This document shows, piece after piece, positions 36,942 through 46,822 of a DNA stretch of 64,000 bases. Each line of letters begins with the position of its first letter. The first letter of the stretch is position 1. Source of the stretch: Hominimerdicola alba (GTDB taxonomy: Bacteria; Bacillota; Clostridia; Oscillospirales; Ruminococcaceae); contig NZ_FOKQ01000007.1 of the NCBI RefSeq assembly GCF_900112155.1, positions 1-64,000 of the forward strand. Direction: 5' to 3'. The notes under the pieces were generated by a model. It was given only the letters and a program-made list of their open reading frames with translations, did not search any database and was not told where the DNA came from. Position numbers and translations under genes: made by a program.

Positions 36942-38336
36942 TCAGCTGAGTTCGTTTACCAGCTGCTTGAAATGTCTGCCTCTGTCCTCGAACATACGGT
37001 ACATATCAAAGCTTGCGCAGGCAGGTGTCAGCGAAACGATATCGCCCTCTTCTGCGTATTCGCGGGCAGTGCGCACTGCTTCTGCCATATCCTTTACGGT
37101 GATTATCTTCAGTCCGCTGCCCTTGAAATTGGGAGCTGCTTCAACTGCGGCGCGTATCTTGTCCTTGGTCTGACCCATGAGTATCAGCACCTTTACCTTA
37201 TCGCAGATAGGTGCAGCCATAGGCTCAAAGCTTACGCCCTTATCGGAGCCGCCCTGTATCATTATCTGCTTCTGGTCGAATGCTGCCAGGCAGGCAAGAA
37301 CTCTTGTGGGGCTTGAAGCTATGGAGTTGTTGTAATACTTTACGCCGTCCAGTTCTCTTACAAATTCTATACGGTGCTCAACGCCGCCGAATTCCTTTGC
37401 TATCTTTGCAACGGTCTCGGGCTTTACTTCGCCGTAGGTCATAGCTATGGCGGTGAGGTAGTCCTCAACGTTGTGCATACCGGGTATCTTGATATCCTTC
37501 ATATGTACATACTCGGTGACTTTTCCGCGCTCGTTGTAGCAAAGCATACCGTCTTCACGTAGGAATGCTCCGTTATCGGGCTTTTCCTTGATGCTGAACC
37601 ATGCCAGGTCACCGCGGACGCGGTCTTCAAGACCGTGGGTAACTTCATCGTCAAAGCTGAGTACAGCTCTTGAATATGCGTTCTGGTGGTCGAGGATATT
37701 GCACTTTGCAAGGGTATATTCCTCCATAGTGCCGTGAACGTTCAGGTGGTTGGGGCGGATATTGGTTATGCCCGCAACATCGGGGCTTTCACGCATGGAT
37801 ATCAGCTGGAAGCTTGAAAGCTCGCATACTGCCACATCTGTTTCGGAGATGGTCTCAACCAGAGGAAGCAGAGCCTTGCCGATGTTTCCGCCCAGATGTA
37901 CGCGCTTGCCCTCGGCTTTGAGGAATTCGCTTACGAGAGTGGTCGTGGTGGTCTTGCCGTCAGAACCAGTCAGTGCGTAGGTCTTGCAGGGGCAGAGGTC
38001 GAAGAAAGTCTCCATCTCTGAAGTGATTACAACACCCTGCTTTCTTGCCTTTGTAAGAACAGGGTCATTGTAGTACATACCGGGGGTACGGAAAACTATA
38101 TCGCAGTTGAAGAGTTCATCGAGATAATTCTCGCCCAGTGAAAACTCACAGCCCTTTGATCTGAAATCCTCGATCAGCATAGGGTCGAACTCGTCTTCTT
38201 CACGCTTGTCGCAGATAACACAGTTTATGCCTTTGGAAAGGAATACCTTAATAAGGTCGGTATGGCTCACGCCCACACCTATGAAAGCAACTCTTTTATC
38301 CTTTATTGCATTGAAGTACTTTTGTGCCTTAGTCAT
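36942..38336 (-). CDS. murD: UDP-N-acetylmuramoylalanine--D-glutamate ligase
   Basis: Adds D-Glu to UDP-MurNAc-L-Ala in the cytoplasm. ATP loop TGSDGKTTTTTLV near residue 120, NIRPNHLNVHGTMEEY (Mur ligase signature), EHRIEFV and the C-terminal domain LIMGQTKDKI are visible; 464 residues is usual. First gene of a block that runs to rapZ and contains three wall or wall-linked genes (murD, murB, hprK/rapZ). It has its own promoter, divergent from the EamA gene. Confidence 0.95.
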   Translation of the reverse strand: MTKAQKYFNAIKDKRVAFIGVGVSHTDLIKVFLSKGINCVICDKREEDEFDPMLIEDFRSKGCEFSLGENYLDELFNCDIVFRTPGMYYNDPVLTKARKQGVVITSEMETFFDLCPCKTYALTGSDGKTTTTTLVSEFLKAEGKRVHLGGNIGKALLPLVETISETDVAVCELSSFQLISMRESPDVAGITNIRPNHLNVHGTMEEYTLAKCNILDHQNAYSRAVLSFDDEVTHGLEDRVRGDLAWFSIKEKPDNGAFLREDGMLCYNERGKVTEYVHMKDIKIPGMHNVEDYLTAIAMTYGEVKPETVAKIAKEFGGVEHRIEFVRELDGVKYYNNSIASSPTRVLACLAAFDQKQIMIQGGSDKGVSFEPMAAPICDKVKVLILMGQTKDKIRAAVEAAPNFKGSGLKIITVKDMAEAVRTAREYAEEGDIVSLTPACASFDMYRMFEDRGRHFKQLVNELS

Positions 38337-38404
38337 TGTAATTTCTCCTTTATTTCAATGTCTTTATGTCACAGTCTTATCTGCAAACACAAATTATCTA
38401 TTAT

Positions 38405-38433
38405 ATTATACACTATTTTCCCGCAAAACGCAA
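38405..38433 (-). promoter_or_regulatory. Promoter of murD and the downstream block
   Basis: Minus strand TTGCGT, 17-nt spacer, TATAAT. Confidence 0.65.
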
Positions 38434-38490
38434 GGGGATAAAGAAAGAATAATGAAAAAAAGCGTCAGGGTGGCTTTTTTACGCGGGTTC

Positions 38491-38519
38491 TTGATTTATA
38501 CAAAAATATGGTGTATAAT
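38491..38519 (+). promoter_or_regulatory. Promoter of the EamA gene
   Basis: TTGATT, 17-nt spacer, TATAAT, 16 bases before the ATG at 38536. Confidence 0.7.
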
Positions 38520-38535
38520 CATTTCGGGTGATGTA

Positions 38536-39498
38536 ATGGAAGGTTTAAAAAAGGAACTTGCGGTATTCTCGGGGGCACTGCTATGCTGTTTTCTGTGGGC
38601 GAGCGCTGTGCCATCAATAAAGATTGGCTACAAACTGTGGGATATCGGCGGGGACGAAACTTGGAAAGTGATACGATTCGCGGGGATAAGATTTTTCCTT
38701 GCGGGGATACTTGTGATAGCTTTTGCAGGTGCGGCGCGTAAAAAACTGCTTATCCCGCAGCGTGACGAATGGGGAAAGGTGATGTTCCTCAGTCTATTCC
38801 AGACCATAGGGCAGTATATTTTCTTCTATATCGGGGTCGCCCACACTACGGGCGTGAATTCGGCTGTGGTGGATTCCATGACTAACTTTTTCGCCATAAT
38901 CATAGCCAGCGTAGTGCTGAGAATGGAAAAGCTTACGGTGCGGAAGATGGCAGGCTGTCTGCTGGGGCTTGCGGGAGTGGTGCTTGTGGAGATAACTCCT
39001 GCGGGATTTGAATTCCGCCCTGCGGGTGACGGTCTTGTGGCACTTTCGGCGCTGTGCTACGGAGTATCCTCTTCGATGATAAAGAGGTATTCATCGGAAC
39101 ATGACACCGTGCTTTTCAGCGGCTGGCAGTTCATATTCGGCGGCGCGGTGATGACGTTTGTCGGTCAGTGCGGTATGATGGTCTCGGGCGGTAGCAGTGA
39201 TGATGCTTCTCATATATCTTTCAAGGCTGTGGCACTGCTTATCTATCTGGCGCTGGTATCCAGTGTGGCATACACACTTTGGGGGATACTCCTTAAACAT
39301 AACGATGTTTCAAAGATATCGGTATTCGGTTTTATGAACCCTGTCATGGGCGTTATGCTTTCGGCAGTGCTTTTGGGTGAATCGGGACAGCTGGGCATAA
39401 AATATGTTGCGGCGCTTCTGCTTATAGGTGCGGGCATAGCTACAGTTAACCTGAAAAAGTCTCATGGGATCAACGATACGTTGAATACTGATGGTTAA
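38536..39498 (+). CDS. EamA/DMT family transporter, 320 aa
   Basis: Two EamA repeats with about ten membrane segments. The first ends with a GVNSAVVDSMTNFFAIIIASVVLRMEKL segment and the second repeats the same plan (SKISVFGFMNPVMGVMLSAVLLGE). Exporter or importer of small metabolites; substrate unknown. A longer frame opens upstream at 38206 but runs through the promoter and murD start, so the ATG at 38536 is chosen; the leader is very short. Confidence 0.85.
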   Translation: MEGLKKELAVFSGALLCCFLWASAVPSIKIGYKLWDIGGDETWKVIRFAGIRFFLAGILVIAFAGAARKKLLIPQRDEWGKVMFLSLFQTIGQYIFFYIGVAHTTGVNSAVVDSMTNFFAIIIASVVLRMEKLTVRKMAGCLLGLAGVVLVEITPAGFEFRPAGDGLVALSALCYGVSSSMIKRYSSEHDTVLFSGWQFIFGGAVMTFVGQCGMMVSGGSSDDASHISFKAVALLIYLALVSSVAYTLWGILLKHNDVSKISVFGFMNPVMGVMLSAVLLGESGQLGIKYVAALLLIGAGIATVNLKKSHGINDTLNTDG

Positions 39499-39534
39499 TT
39501 GTGAGAAAATTATGTCTAAATTGTTGAATAATAC

Positions 39535-39563
39535 TTGAAATTTCTATGACATTGTGCTATAAT
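39535..39563 (+). promoter_or_regulatory. Promoter of the diguanylate cyclase gene
   Basis: TTGAAA, 17-nt spacer, TATAAT, about 60 bases before the ATG. Confidence 0.7.
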
Positions 39564-39625
39564 ATATGTAACACCAAATCTATTGCCGGACGATGTACGG
39601 GCAGTCCGGCAGAATGGAGGAGCAT

Positions 39626-41038
39626 ATGGATTTTCAGAATGTTGTTGACAGTATATCCAAAGCTGCCTGTGTAGTATCTGTTGAAACTCCTGCGGACGGG
39701 AGTCCGATGAAGTTCAGGATAGTTACAGGCAACCGCGCTTATCTTGATACCATCGAGCGCCCGATGCAGAATGTTGAGATGCTTACGAGAAAATTTGTGC
39801 CCAACAGTGAGTACACTAACTATCTCAACCGTGATCTCAACTTTGAAGATTCCTGCTACCGTGCAGCAGTGGAGAAAAAGCTTCTGCACGCATATGCGCA
39901 CCCTGCAAGGTATGATGTGTGGTTCAATATGTCGTTTCTGCCGCTGGGTCCCGATGAGGGTGACCTGCATTACTGTATGTACATAATGGAGATAAACTTC
40001 AAGCCCGATGCAAAGAGGATGTCCACCATATCGGCGGATATCGCATCTGCGGTGCTTGAGACCTGTATCAAGCTGAGAAGTACCGATGATTTCAGAACGA
40101 TCATGAATGAGATATGTGAGGATATCCGTGATCTCTGTGATTCGGAGAACTGCTGTATTCTGCTTATGGATAAGGCGAAGCGTTCGTGCTCGGTGCTTTG
40201 CGAGGCTTTCTCAAAGGATACGAAGCTTGTTTCGATGGAGAATTATCTTACTGATGATTTTTACGATATAGCCGAATCATGGGAGAATACCATTGCGGGA
40301 AGCAACTGTCTTGTTGTAAAGAATGACAGCGAGATGGCAGTAGTGCGGGAGAGAAATCCTGTATGGCATGAATCTATAACAAGCGCAGGCGGCAAGACCA
40401 TAGTTCTGTTCCCGCTGGAGTTCAAAAATGAGCTGCTGGGCTATATATGGGCGATAAACTTCAGCGCTGAGGTGGCTGATACCATCAAGGAGACCCTTGA
40501 ACTCACCACGTTCATACTGGCTTCTGAGATATACAGCTTCAAGATGATGGACAGGCTGCACGTTCTCAGCTCAAAGGATATGCTGACGGGCGTGATGAAC
40601 CGCAATGAGATGAACAACTATGTGGATGACCTTGTAGAAGGAAGATCGGGCAAGTCCGTGGGCGTAGTATTCGCCGACCTGAATGGACTGAAAGTCGTGA
40701 ACGACAGCGAGGGCCACATCGCAGGTGATGAGCTGCTGAAAAAGGCAGCTTATGCTTTGCAGGAGGTATTCAATTCCCGTGATATTTTTAGGGCGGGCGG
40801 CGATGAATTCGTTGTGATGCTGACAGGTGTTACAGAGGAAGAGCTTTGTCGGAAGACTGAGGAACTCAGGGAAGTTTCGAAAAAATATTCCGATCTGGTA
40901 TTCGCGATAGGCTATGCCTATGAGGACAGCACGGCTGAGGTACACAAAGCTCTGCGCCTTGCGGACGAAAGGATGTATCTCGACAAAAAGCACTACTATG
41001 AGATGCACCCCGAAAAGAAGCGAACTACCGTAAATTAA
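39626..41038 (+). CDS. Diguanylate cyclase (GGDEF domain) with sensory N-terminus, 470 aa
   Basis: Makes cyclic di-GMP from GTP. The C-terminal GGDEF domain has DMLTGVMNRNEM, FADLNGLKVVND and an intact AGGDEFVV site. The RxxD inhibitory site five residues upstream is absent, so product inhibition by that route is unlikely. The N-terminus (about 1-130) looks PAS-like and the middle (about 145-300) GAF-like (ICEDIRDLCDSENCCILLMD); there is no membrane segment. GGAGGAG directly precedes the ATG at 39626. A likely antagonist, an EAL protein, is encoded at 47023. Confidence 0.88.
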   Translation: MDFQNVVDSISKAACVVSVETPADGSPMKFRIVTGNRAYLDTIERPMQNVEMLTRKFVPNSEYTNYLNRDLNFEDSCYRAAVEKKLLHAYAHPARYDVWFNMSFLPLGPDEGDLHYCMYIMEINFKPDAKRMSTISADIASAVLETCIKLRSTDDFRTIMNEICEDIRDLCDSENCCILLMDKAKRSCSVLCEAFSKDTKLVSMENYLTDDFYDIAESWENTIAGSNCLVVKNDSEMAVVRERNPVWHESITSAGGKTIVLFPLEFKNELLGYIWAINFSAEVADTIKETLELTTFILASEIYSFKMMDRLHVLSSKDMLTGVMNRNEMNNYVDDLVEGRSGKSVGVVFADLNGLKVVNDSEGHIAGDELLKKAAYALQEVFNSRDIFRAGGDEFVVMLTGVTEEELCRKTEELREVSKKYSDLVFAIGYAYEDSTAEVHKALRLADERMYLDKKHYYEMHPEKKRTTVN

Positions 41039-41052
41039 TAGTATATAATATC

Positions 41053-41086
41053 ACGACCCTCGACGAAACGGGGGTCGTTTTATATT
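41053..41086 (+). terminator. Terminator of the diguanylate cyclase gene
   Basis: ACGACCC (41053-41059) pairs with GGGTCGT (41072-41078), followed by TTTATATT. Confidence 0.75.
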
Positions 41087-41209
41087 GAAATACCATGCCT
41101 GATACAAATGTTCTGTGGGGAACATTTGTGAGAAAATCGAGATCGAAGTCGTGTACAAGGCTGTGATACGTCATCCGGTATTTTAATTAGGCTTTTTTCG
41201 CAGAAAATA

Positions 41210-41238
41210 TTGACATTTGCGGCTTTGAATGTTATACT
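41210..41238 (+). promoter_or_regulatory. Promoter of a small gene
   Basis: Consensus TTGACA, 17-nt spacer, TATACT, about 37 bases before a short ORF. Confidence 0.75.
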
Positions 41239-41275
41239 TTGGATAATAAACCGTTTCATTCAGAGAAAAATTACC

Positions 41276-41377
41276 ATGGGCAGATTGCTTAATGTTAATC
41301 ATATATTTAAGCCTGATAAGCTGACTAAAGCACAGTTCAAAAAGAAGTTCACGGAATTTATGACAGCCAAAGGCTAA
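41276..41377 (+). CDS. Possible small basic protein, 33 aa
   Basis: ATG to TAA, 33 codons, translating to a lysine- and phenylalanine-rich peptide that begins MGRLLNVNHIF and ends FMTAKG. It is the first ORF after a consensus promoter and nothing else in this 500-base gap explains that promoter. The upstream AGAGAA is a poor ribosome-binding site. It could instead be part of an untranslated small RNA. No family recognised. Confidence 0.45.
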   Translation: MGRLLNVNHIFKPDKLTKAQFKKKFTEFMTAKG

Positions 41378-41499
41378 ACAAATAAAATGAATTACGATAT
41401 TATAGTGAGATGCAGAATGATTATGTCAGATAGAGAAACAATGAATATATGGTTCTTAGATAAGTGAGAGACAATTATCGAATGTCAGCCTGTCATCTA
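41378..41499. other. Gap before coaBC, nothing firm
   Basis: Contains a 26-codon ORF (41387-41467) without a clear ribosome-binding site; I do not call it. No terminator is evident after the 33-codon ORF. Confidence 0.3.
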
Positions 41500-41528
41500 T
41501 TGCCATAAAACTAAAAATGTGTTATAAT
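41500..41528 (+). promoter_or_regulatory. Promoter of coaBC
   Basis: TTGCCA, 17-nt spacer, TATAAT, 44 bases before the ATG. Confidence 0.65.
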
Positions 41529-41572
41529 AATAAACAATATATTACGTGAAGCAGACTGAAAGGAGAATCATC

Positions 41573-42763
41573 ATGTTACTTGATGGAAAATGCGTGGTCA
41601 TCGGCGTTACGGGGTCGATAGCCGCTTACAAAATACCCAATCTTGCGCGTATGCTGAAAAAACAGGGAGCTGATGTTGAGATACTAATGACACCCAATGC
41701 GTGCAATTTTATAAATCCCATAACTTTTGAAAGTTTGCTGGGGCACAAGTGCTTGGTGGAAACTTTTGACAGGAACTTTCAGTACTCGGTCGAACACGTT
41801 GCTCTGGCGAAAAAGGCGGACGTGGTTCTGATAGCGCCCGCTTCTGCAAACGTCATAGGCAAGGTGGCTTCGGGCATTGCAGACGATATGCTGACTACCA
41901 CCGTTATGGCTTGTACCTGTACAAAAATTGTCTCACCTGCCATGAATCACAATATGTTCCACAACCTCATAGTTCAGGATAATATCGAAAAACTGCGGAG
42001 ATTCGGGTATAAGATAGTTGAGCCTGACAGCGGTATGCTGGCGAACGGCGACAGCGGTGACGGAAGAATGCCCGAGCCCGATGTGCTTTACGAGTATATC
42101 CTGCGGGAGATCGCTTGTGAGAAAGACCTTGCGGGCAAGCGGGTGCTTGTGACTGCGGGTGCCACCCGTGAATCCATTGACCCTGTGCGCTTTATCACGA
42201 ATCATTCCAGCGGAAAAATGGGCATTGCAGTGGCTAAAGCCGCGATGCTTCGCGGTGCTGAGGTTACTCTTGTTGCGGGGCACACTGAGGCTCAGCTGCC
42301 GCCTTTTGTGAATTATGTGCCGGTTGAAAGCGCTGAGGATATGTTCAATGCGGTGACTCAGCTGTCCAATAAACAGGACTTTATTATCAAGGCTGCGGCT
42401 GTGGCGGACTATACTCCCAAGACGACTGCGGATAACAAGCTGAAAAAGTCCGATAATGACATGAGCATCGAGCTGAAGCGGACAAAGGATATCCTCAAAT
42501 ATCTGGGCGAGCATAAGCGTGAGGGTCAGAAGATTTGCGGATTTTCCATGGAAACGGAGAATGTTATCGAAAATTCGTCCAAAAAACTACACAGCAAAAA
42601 TTGCGATATGATATGCGCAAATTCTCTGAGAACAGAGGGTGCTGGTTTTGGTGTAGATACAAATGTTATCACGATGATAACCAAGGACGGCGCTGACGAA
42701 CTGCCTCTGATGTCAAAGGAAGAAGCCGCCCACAGGATACTTGACAAACTTCGCGATCTGTAA
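41573..42763 (+). CDS. coaBC: Bifunctional phosphopantothenoylcysteine decarboxylase/synthetase
   Basis: Two successive steps of coenzyme A synthesis. The CoaC domain (residues 1-180) has GVTGSIAAYKIP, the active-site HVALAKKADVVLIAPASAN and SPAMNHNMF; CoaB (from 185) has VLVTAGATRESIDPVRFITNHSSGKMG and the CTP/dimer segment AAAVADYTPK. 396 residues is standard. ATG at 41573 with AAGGAG is chosen over 41546. The following gene starts 10 bp after the stop. Confidence 0.95.
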   Translation: MLLDGKCVVIGVTGSIAAYKIPNLARMLKKQGADVEILMTPNACNFINPITFESLLGHKCLVETFDRNFQYSVEHVALAKKADVVLIAPASANVIGKVASGIADDMLTTTVMACTCTKIVSPAMNHNMFHNLIVQDNIEKLRRFGYKIVEPDSGMLANGDSGDGRMPEPDVLYEYILREIACEKDLAGKRVLVTAGATRESIDPVRFITNHSSGKMGIAVAKAAMLRGAEVTLVAGHTEAQLPPFVNYVPVESAEDMFNAVTQLSNKQDFIIKAAAVADYTPKTTADNKLKKSDNDMSIELKRTKDILKYLGEHKREGQKICGFSMETENVIENSSKKLHSKNCDMICANSLRTEGAGFGVDTNVITMITKDGADELPLMSKEEAAHRILDKLRDL

Positions 42764-42773
42764 AGGCAGAAAG

Positions 42774-44882
42774 ATGAAAAGGATACAAATATTTGAAAAC
42801 GGCATAAATGTCGTTTTTGAGATAACCGATGAGAAGATGATAAAGCTGCTGCATTTCTCGGCGCTGCCCTTTGATGAAAGTACAATGACTTTGAGAACAG
42901 GCAATGCAGGGTTCAACTTGGTAGAGTTGCAGGTCAGCGGGATAGACCGACCGGGAGAGCGTCACGGCAACAAGTATATTATAACTGCACCGGGGTATCG
43001 TCTGAAATATAAGGATTTTAAAGATACGAATAACGCTCTGGGACGCAAGTTGGAGATCATCTGCTTCGATGAAGAAACGGGTCTTGAAACTGTTTCACAT
43101 ATGCAGTTCTACACAGGCACACGCGCTGTGAGGGTGTGGACTGATATCAACAATAGCGGTACAGAAAATTGGACTTTAGAATATGTTTCGTCATTTTCGC
43201 TGACAGGCATCGAGAAAGAGGGGCTTCTGCCACAGGACGAAAAAATGCGTGTGGGGATATGTCACAACTCGTGGCAGAGAGAGCTTCAATGGCAGTTTTA
43301 CAGCCTTGAACAGGCGGGTCTTGGACAATCTCAGCCCACGGAATGGCAGCATTCATCCAAGGTGCTCGGTGTGACGAACGTCGGCAACTGGTCGTCCAAG
43401 GAGTATATCCCGATGGGGTATCTTGAGAATACCGAGGTCGGCGGGGCGCTGATGTGGCAGATCGAACATAACGGCTCGTGGCATTGGGAAATATCTGACC
43501 GCGAGGGGCATTTGTATTTACAACTTTCGGGACCTTCGGAGATAGAGTCACATTGGTCTAAGAATTTGAAGCCCGGAGAGAGTTTCAGATCTGTATACTG
43601 CGGCGTGTGTGCGGTGAGCGGCGGTTTTGATGAAGCTGTTGCTGAAATGACAAGGTACAGACGTCTGATAAGACGAAAAAATCGCGATAATACGAAGCTT
43701 CCTGTGATATTCAACGACTACATGAACTGTCTATGGGCTGACCCGACGACCGAAAAAGAGCTTCCGCTGATCGATGCGGCAGCAGAAGTCGGATGTGAAT
43801 ATTTTTGCATTGATGCAGGCTGGTACGCTGACGATGTTTGGTGGGACTGGGTCGGTGAATGGCAGGAGAGCAGGAAGAGATTTCCAAACGGTCTTCGTGA
43901 AGTGACTGACTATATCCGCAAAAAAGGTATGATCCCGGGGGTGTGGTTGGAGATAGAAGTCATGGGTATAAAATGCCCCATAGCGGACAGACTTCCCGAT
44001 GAATGGTTCTTTGTCAGACACGGAAAAAGAGTCTTCGACAGGAGCAGATATCAGCTGGATTTTCGCGTACCTGCGGTGCGAAAACACTGCGATGCCGTTG
44101 TGGACAGACTGATAAATGAATATGGCGTCGGGTACATTAAAATGGACTACAATATAGAGCCCGGCATCGGTACAGAGAATAATGCAGACAGCTTCGGTGA
44201 TGGTCTGCTGGAACACGAAAGAGCCTATTTAGCGTGGCTTGACGGCGTTTTTGAACGTCATCCGAAGCTTATAGTCGAAAATTGCTCCAGCGGCGGTTTG
44301 AGAATGGACTACGCGCTGCTATCGAGATGTTCCATACAGTCAACTTCGGATCAGGATGATTACCGCAGATACGCCACTATCGCCGCAAATGCGCCTTCTG
44401 CTGTGTGCCCCGAGCAGGCAGCTGTCTGGTCATATCCTTTGGAAACAGGTGACAGGGAAGAAGTTGTATTCAACATGGTGAATGCTATGCTTTTACGAGT
44501 ACATCAAAGTGGACACTTGGCGCGTTTGGAAGCGGAAAGAAGGGCTCTTGTAAAAGAAGGTATCGATGTATACAAATCCATACGAGGTGATATCGTAAAT
44601 GGTGTCCCGTTCTATCCGCTAGGTGTGTCTAAATTTTCGGATAATTGGTCTGCGCTGGGGCTGAGATGCGATGGTCGGATATATCTTGCTGTTTGGCGCA
44701 GAGAGGGTTCGGACAACTGCATTATCCCTATTGATAATGATTTTAATGATGTAAAAGTCAACTGTATTTATCCTTCGTATAATGAGGAAAAATTCGCTTA
44801 CAATCCAAATAACAGGACACTTTCTCTTAGGCTTAGCAGACCGAATATGGCTCGGCTGTTTGTATTGGAAGAACAGTCGTAA
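42774..44882 (+). CDS. GH36 alpha-galactosidase, 702 aa
   Basis: Hydrolyses alpha-galactosides such as raffinose and melibiose. An N-terminal beta-sandwich (about 1-310) is followed by a TIM barrel containing FCIDAGWYADD, WLEIEVMG, YIKMDYN (nucleophile Asp near residue 460) and IQSTSDQDDYR (acid/base Asp), then a C-terminal beta-domain. No signal peptide, so cytoplasmic and dependent on sugar import. It starts 10 bp after coaBC with AAAGGCAG upstream, an odd partner for coenzyme A synthesis. Confidence 0.9.
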   Translation: MKRIQIFENGINVVFEITDEKMIKLLHFSALPFDESTMTLRTGNAGFNLVELQVSGIDRPGERHGNKYIITAPGYRLKYKDFKDTNNALGRKLEIICFDEETGLETVSHMQFYTGTRAVRVWTDINNSGTENWTLEYVSSFSLTGIEKEGLLPQDEKMRVGICHNSWQRELQWQFYSLEQAGLGQSQPTEWQHSSKVLGVTNVGNWSSKEYIPMGYLENTEVGGALMWQIEHNGSWHWEISDREGHLYLQLSGPSEIESHWSKNLKPGESFRSVYCGVCAVSGGFDEAVAEMTRYRRLIRRKNRDNTKLPVIFNDYMNCLWADPTTEKELPLIDAAAEVGCEYFCIDAGWYADDVWWDWVGEWQESRKRFPNGLREVTDYIRKKGMIPGVWLEIEVMGIKCPIADRLPDEWFFVRHGKRVFDRSRYQLDFRVPAVRKHCDAVVDRLINEYGVGYIKMDYNIEPGIGTENNADSFGDGLLEHERAYLAWLDGVFERHPKLIVENCSSGGLRMDYALLSRCSIQSTSDQDDYRRYATIAANAPSAVCPEQAAVWSYPLETGDREEVVFNMVNAMLLRVHQSGHLARLEAERRALVKEGIDVYKSIRGDIVNGVPFYPLGVSKFSDNWSALGLRCDGRIYLAVWRREGSDNCIIPIDNDFNDVKVNCIYPSYNEEKFAYNPNNRTLSLRLSRPNMARLFVLEEQS

Positions 44883-44978
44883 ATTGCGATAATATATATA
44901 GTCGAAAATTGTGTTTGATAAATAGTCAGATATTGCTTTATGTGGAGAACAGGATATAGTATTTAACAGGGAGGATTT

Positions 44979-46316
44979 ATGGACATTAAAATACCGCGAT
45001 ATGTTGCTTCGGTGATAGAGATCTTAGAAAAAAACGGATATGAAGCCTACATCGTGGGTGGCTGTGTAAGGGATGCTATGATGGGCAAAGAACCCCATGA
45101 TTACGATGTATGCACCAATTGCACGCCTGATGGCATGGTTGAGATCTTCAGCGGATTTCACACCATAAAAACCGGGCTGAAGCACGGCACTCTCACAGTC
45201 ATGTCGGAGCATATGCCTGTGGAGGTCACAACTTATAGGAGCGACGGTGAGTACACCGATCATAGACGACCTGATTCGGTAAAATTTGAAACTGAGCTCG
45301 GTGAAGATCTGAAACGCCGTGACTTTACTGTCAATGCAATGTGTTTTAATCCAAATGATGGGACAGTTGATCTTTTCGATGGAAAAGAAGACCTTGAAAA
45401 TCGTATTATCAGATGCGTAGGAATTGCAGAAGACAGATTCGATGAAGATGCGCTCCGTATCATGCGGGCATTAAGATTTGCATCTGTACTGGACTTCGAT
45501 ATAGAAGAAAATACTGCTGCTGCAATGCGAAAAAAGTCTTATCTGTTGAACGCAATTTCTGCTGAACGAATTTTCTCGGAGCTTAAAAAGCTTCTCTGCG
45601 GCAAAGCAGTGTGCAGGATAATGCTGGAATACTCGGATATAATTGGCGTGATACTTCCTGAGATCATTCCCTGCATCGGCTGTGAGCAGAACAATATCCA
45701 TCACTGCTACACAGTCTATGAGCACATCTGCCGAAGTATCGAGAATATTGAGTGTGACGAAGATCTGCGCCTTGTTATGCTGTTTCACGATATCGGCAAG
45801 CCGCAGAAAAAGGTTACCGATGAGGCGGGCGTTGATCACTTCAAGCTGCATCAGCTAAGCGGTGGGGATATTGCAGAGTCCGTTCTTACGCGACTTAAAT
45901 GTTCCAACAAGACCCTGAAAATGGTGACTTCACTGGTGCTTGAACATGATAACCGCATCCTTCCGAAGCGGCGCACTGTCAAGAGATTTATAGCAAAATA
46001 TGACTATGATTTTTTTGAGGACTGGCTGAAAGTTCGCAGAGCTGATACTCTGGCACAGTCGGAGTATATGCGTGAGGAAAAGATGGCAGAACTGGAGCAG
46101 CTCGCAGTACTGGGTGCTGAGATAAAAGAGGAGATGTGCTGTCTGAAGACCAGTGATCTCGCAATTAACGGTCATGATATGATCGCCATGGGATTCAGCG
46201 GTGCTGATATCAAGAATGCCCTCAATACCGCGCTGGATGCGGTGATAGATGAGGAGATCGAGAACGAGCGCGAGACACTACTCGCATTCATAAGGGGGAA
46301 GTTTAATGGACAGTAA
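44979..46316 (+). CDS. cca: CCA tRNA nucleotidyltransferase with HD domain
   Basis: Adds CCA to tRNA 3' ends. VGGCVRDAMMGKEPHDYDVCTN holds the nucleotidyltransferase GGxVRD and DxD motifs (residues 27-48); RRDFTVNAM and EDALRIMRALRFAS follow. An HD phosphohydrolase domain (LFHDIGKPQ near 270) is added, as in many bacterial forms. GGGAGG precedes the ATG. The end overlaps the next gene by 11 bp. Confidence 0.93.
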   Translation: MDIKIPRYVASVIEILEKNGYEAYIVGGCVRDAMMGKEPHDYDVCTNCTPDGMVEIFSGFHTIKTGLKHGTLTVMSEHMPVEVTTYRSDGEYTDHRRPDSVKFETELGEDLKRRDFTVNAMCFNPNDGTVDLFDGKEDLENRIIRCVGIAEDRFDEDALRIMRALRFASVLDFDIEENTAAAMRKKSYLLNAISAERIFSELKKLLCGKAVCRIMLEYSDIIGVILPEIIPCIGCEQNNIHHCYTVYEHICRSIENIECDEDLRLVMLFHDIGKPQKKVTDEAGVDHFKLHQLSGGDIAESVLTRLKCSNKTLKMVTSLVLEHDNRILPKRRTVKRFIAKYDYDFFEDWLKVRRADTLAQSEYMREEKMAELEQLAVLGAEIKEEMCCLKTSDLAINGHDMIAMGFSGADIKNALNTALDAVIDEEIENERETLLAFIRGKFNGQ

Positions 46317-46800
46317 ATTATTTAACTTCTTTAGATGGGTCATACTGATCGCAATGTGTATAGTGATATTTGTTTTTTCTTCATCTCCTGCAAATGATTC
46401 GACCAATCAAAGCAGAACAATCGTTATGAAGGTCATCCATTTTTTCTATATCGATTTTGATAAAAAGCCTGTTCCTGAACAGGCGGCTATATACTCTTTG
46501 TTGACGATCCTGGTCAGAAAAGGCGCACATTTTTCTGAATATGCTTTGCTTGCTGCACTAGCTTTTTCCGCATTTTACGGGATACACAACCGCATCCTGA
46601 GATTGCTAAGTTCTGTTGCGGCGGCTGCTTTATACGCTTGTACGGACGAATTTCACCAGACATTTGTGCCGGGGCGTGCGGGTATGATGCGTGATGTTAT
46701 CATAGACTCATCAGGTGCGCTGTTTGGTGCTATCGTCGCCTGCTGCATTGCAGCTTATTTCACTGCGTGGACTATCATCAGAAAGAACAGTTATTACTGA
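46306..46800 (+). CDS. VanZ-like family membrane protein, 164 aa
   Basis: Four hydrophobic segments with the VanZ signatures RKGAHFSEYALLAAL and CTDEFHQTFVPGRAGMMRDVIIDSSGALFG. VanZ itself gives low-level teicoplanin resistance; stand-alone homologues are common in Firmicutes and mostly uncharacterised. It overlaps the cca stop, suggesting coupled translation, and is followed by a terminator. Confidence 0.88.
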   Translation: MDSKLFNFFRWVILIAMCIVIFVFSSSPANDSTNQSRTIVMKVIHFFYIDFDKKPVPEQAAIYSLLTILVRKGAHFSEYALLAALAFSAFYGIHNRILRLLSSVAAAALYACTDEFHQTFVPGRAGMMRDVIIDSSGALFGAIVACCIAAYFTAWTIIRKNSYY

Positions 46801-46822
46801 AATGCCGTAATTTCAGGCTTTG

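Noticed and set aside
41387-41467. 26-codon ORF before coaBC
   Set aside because: No clear ribosome-binding site or promoter of its own and no family resemblance.
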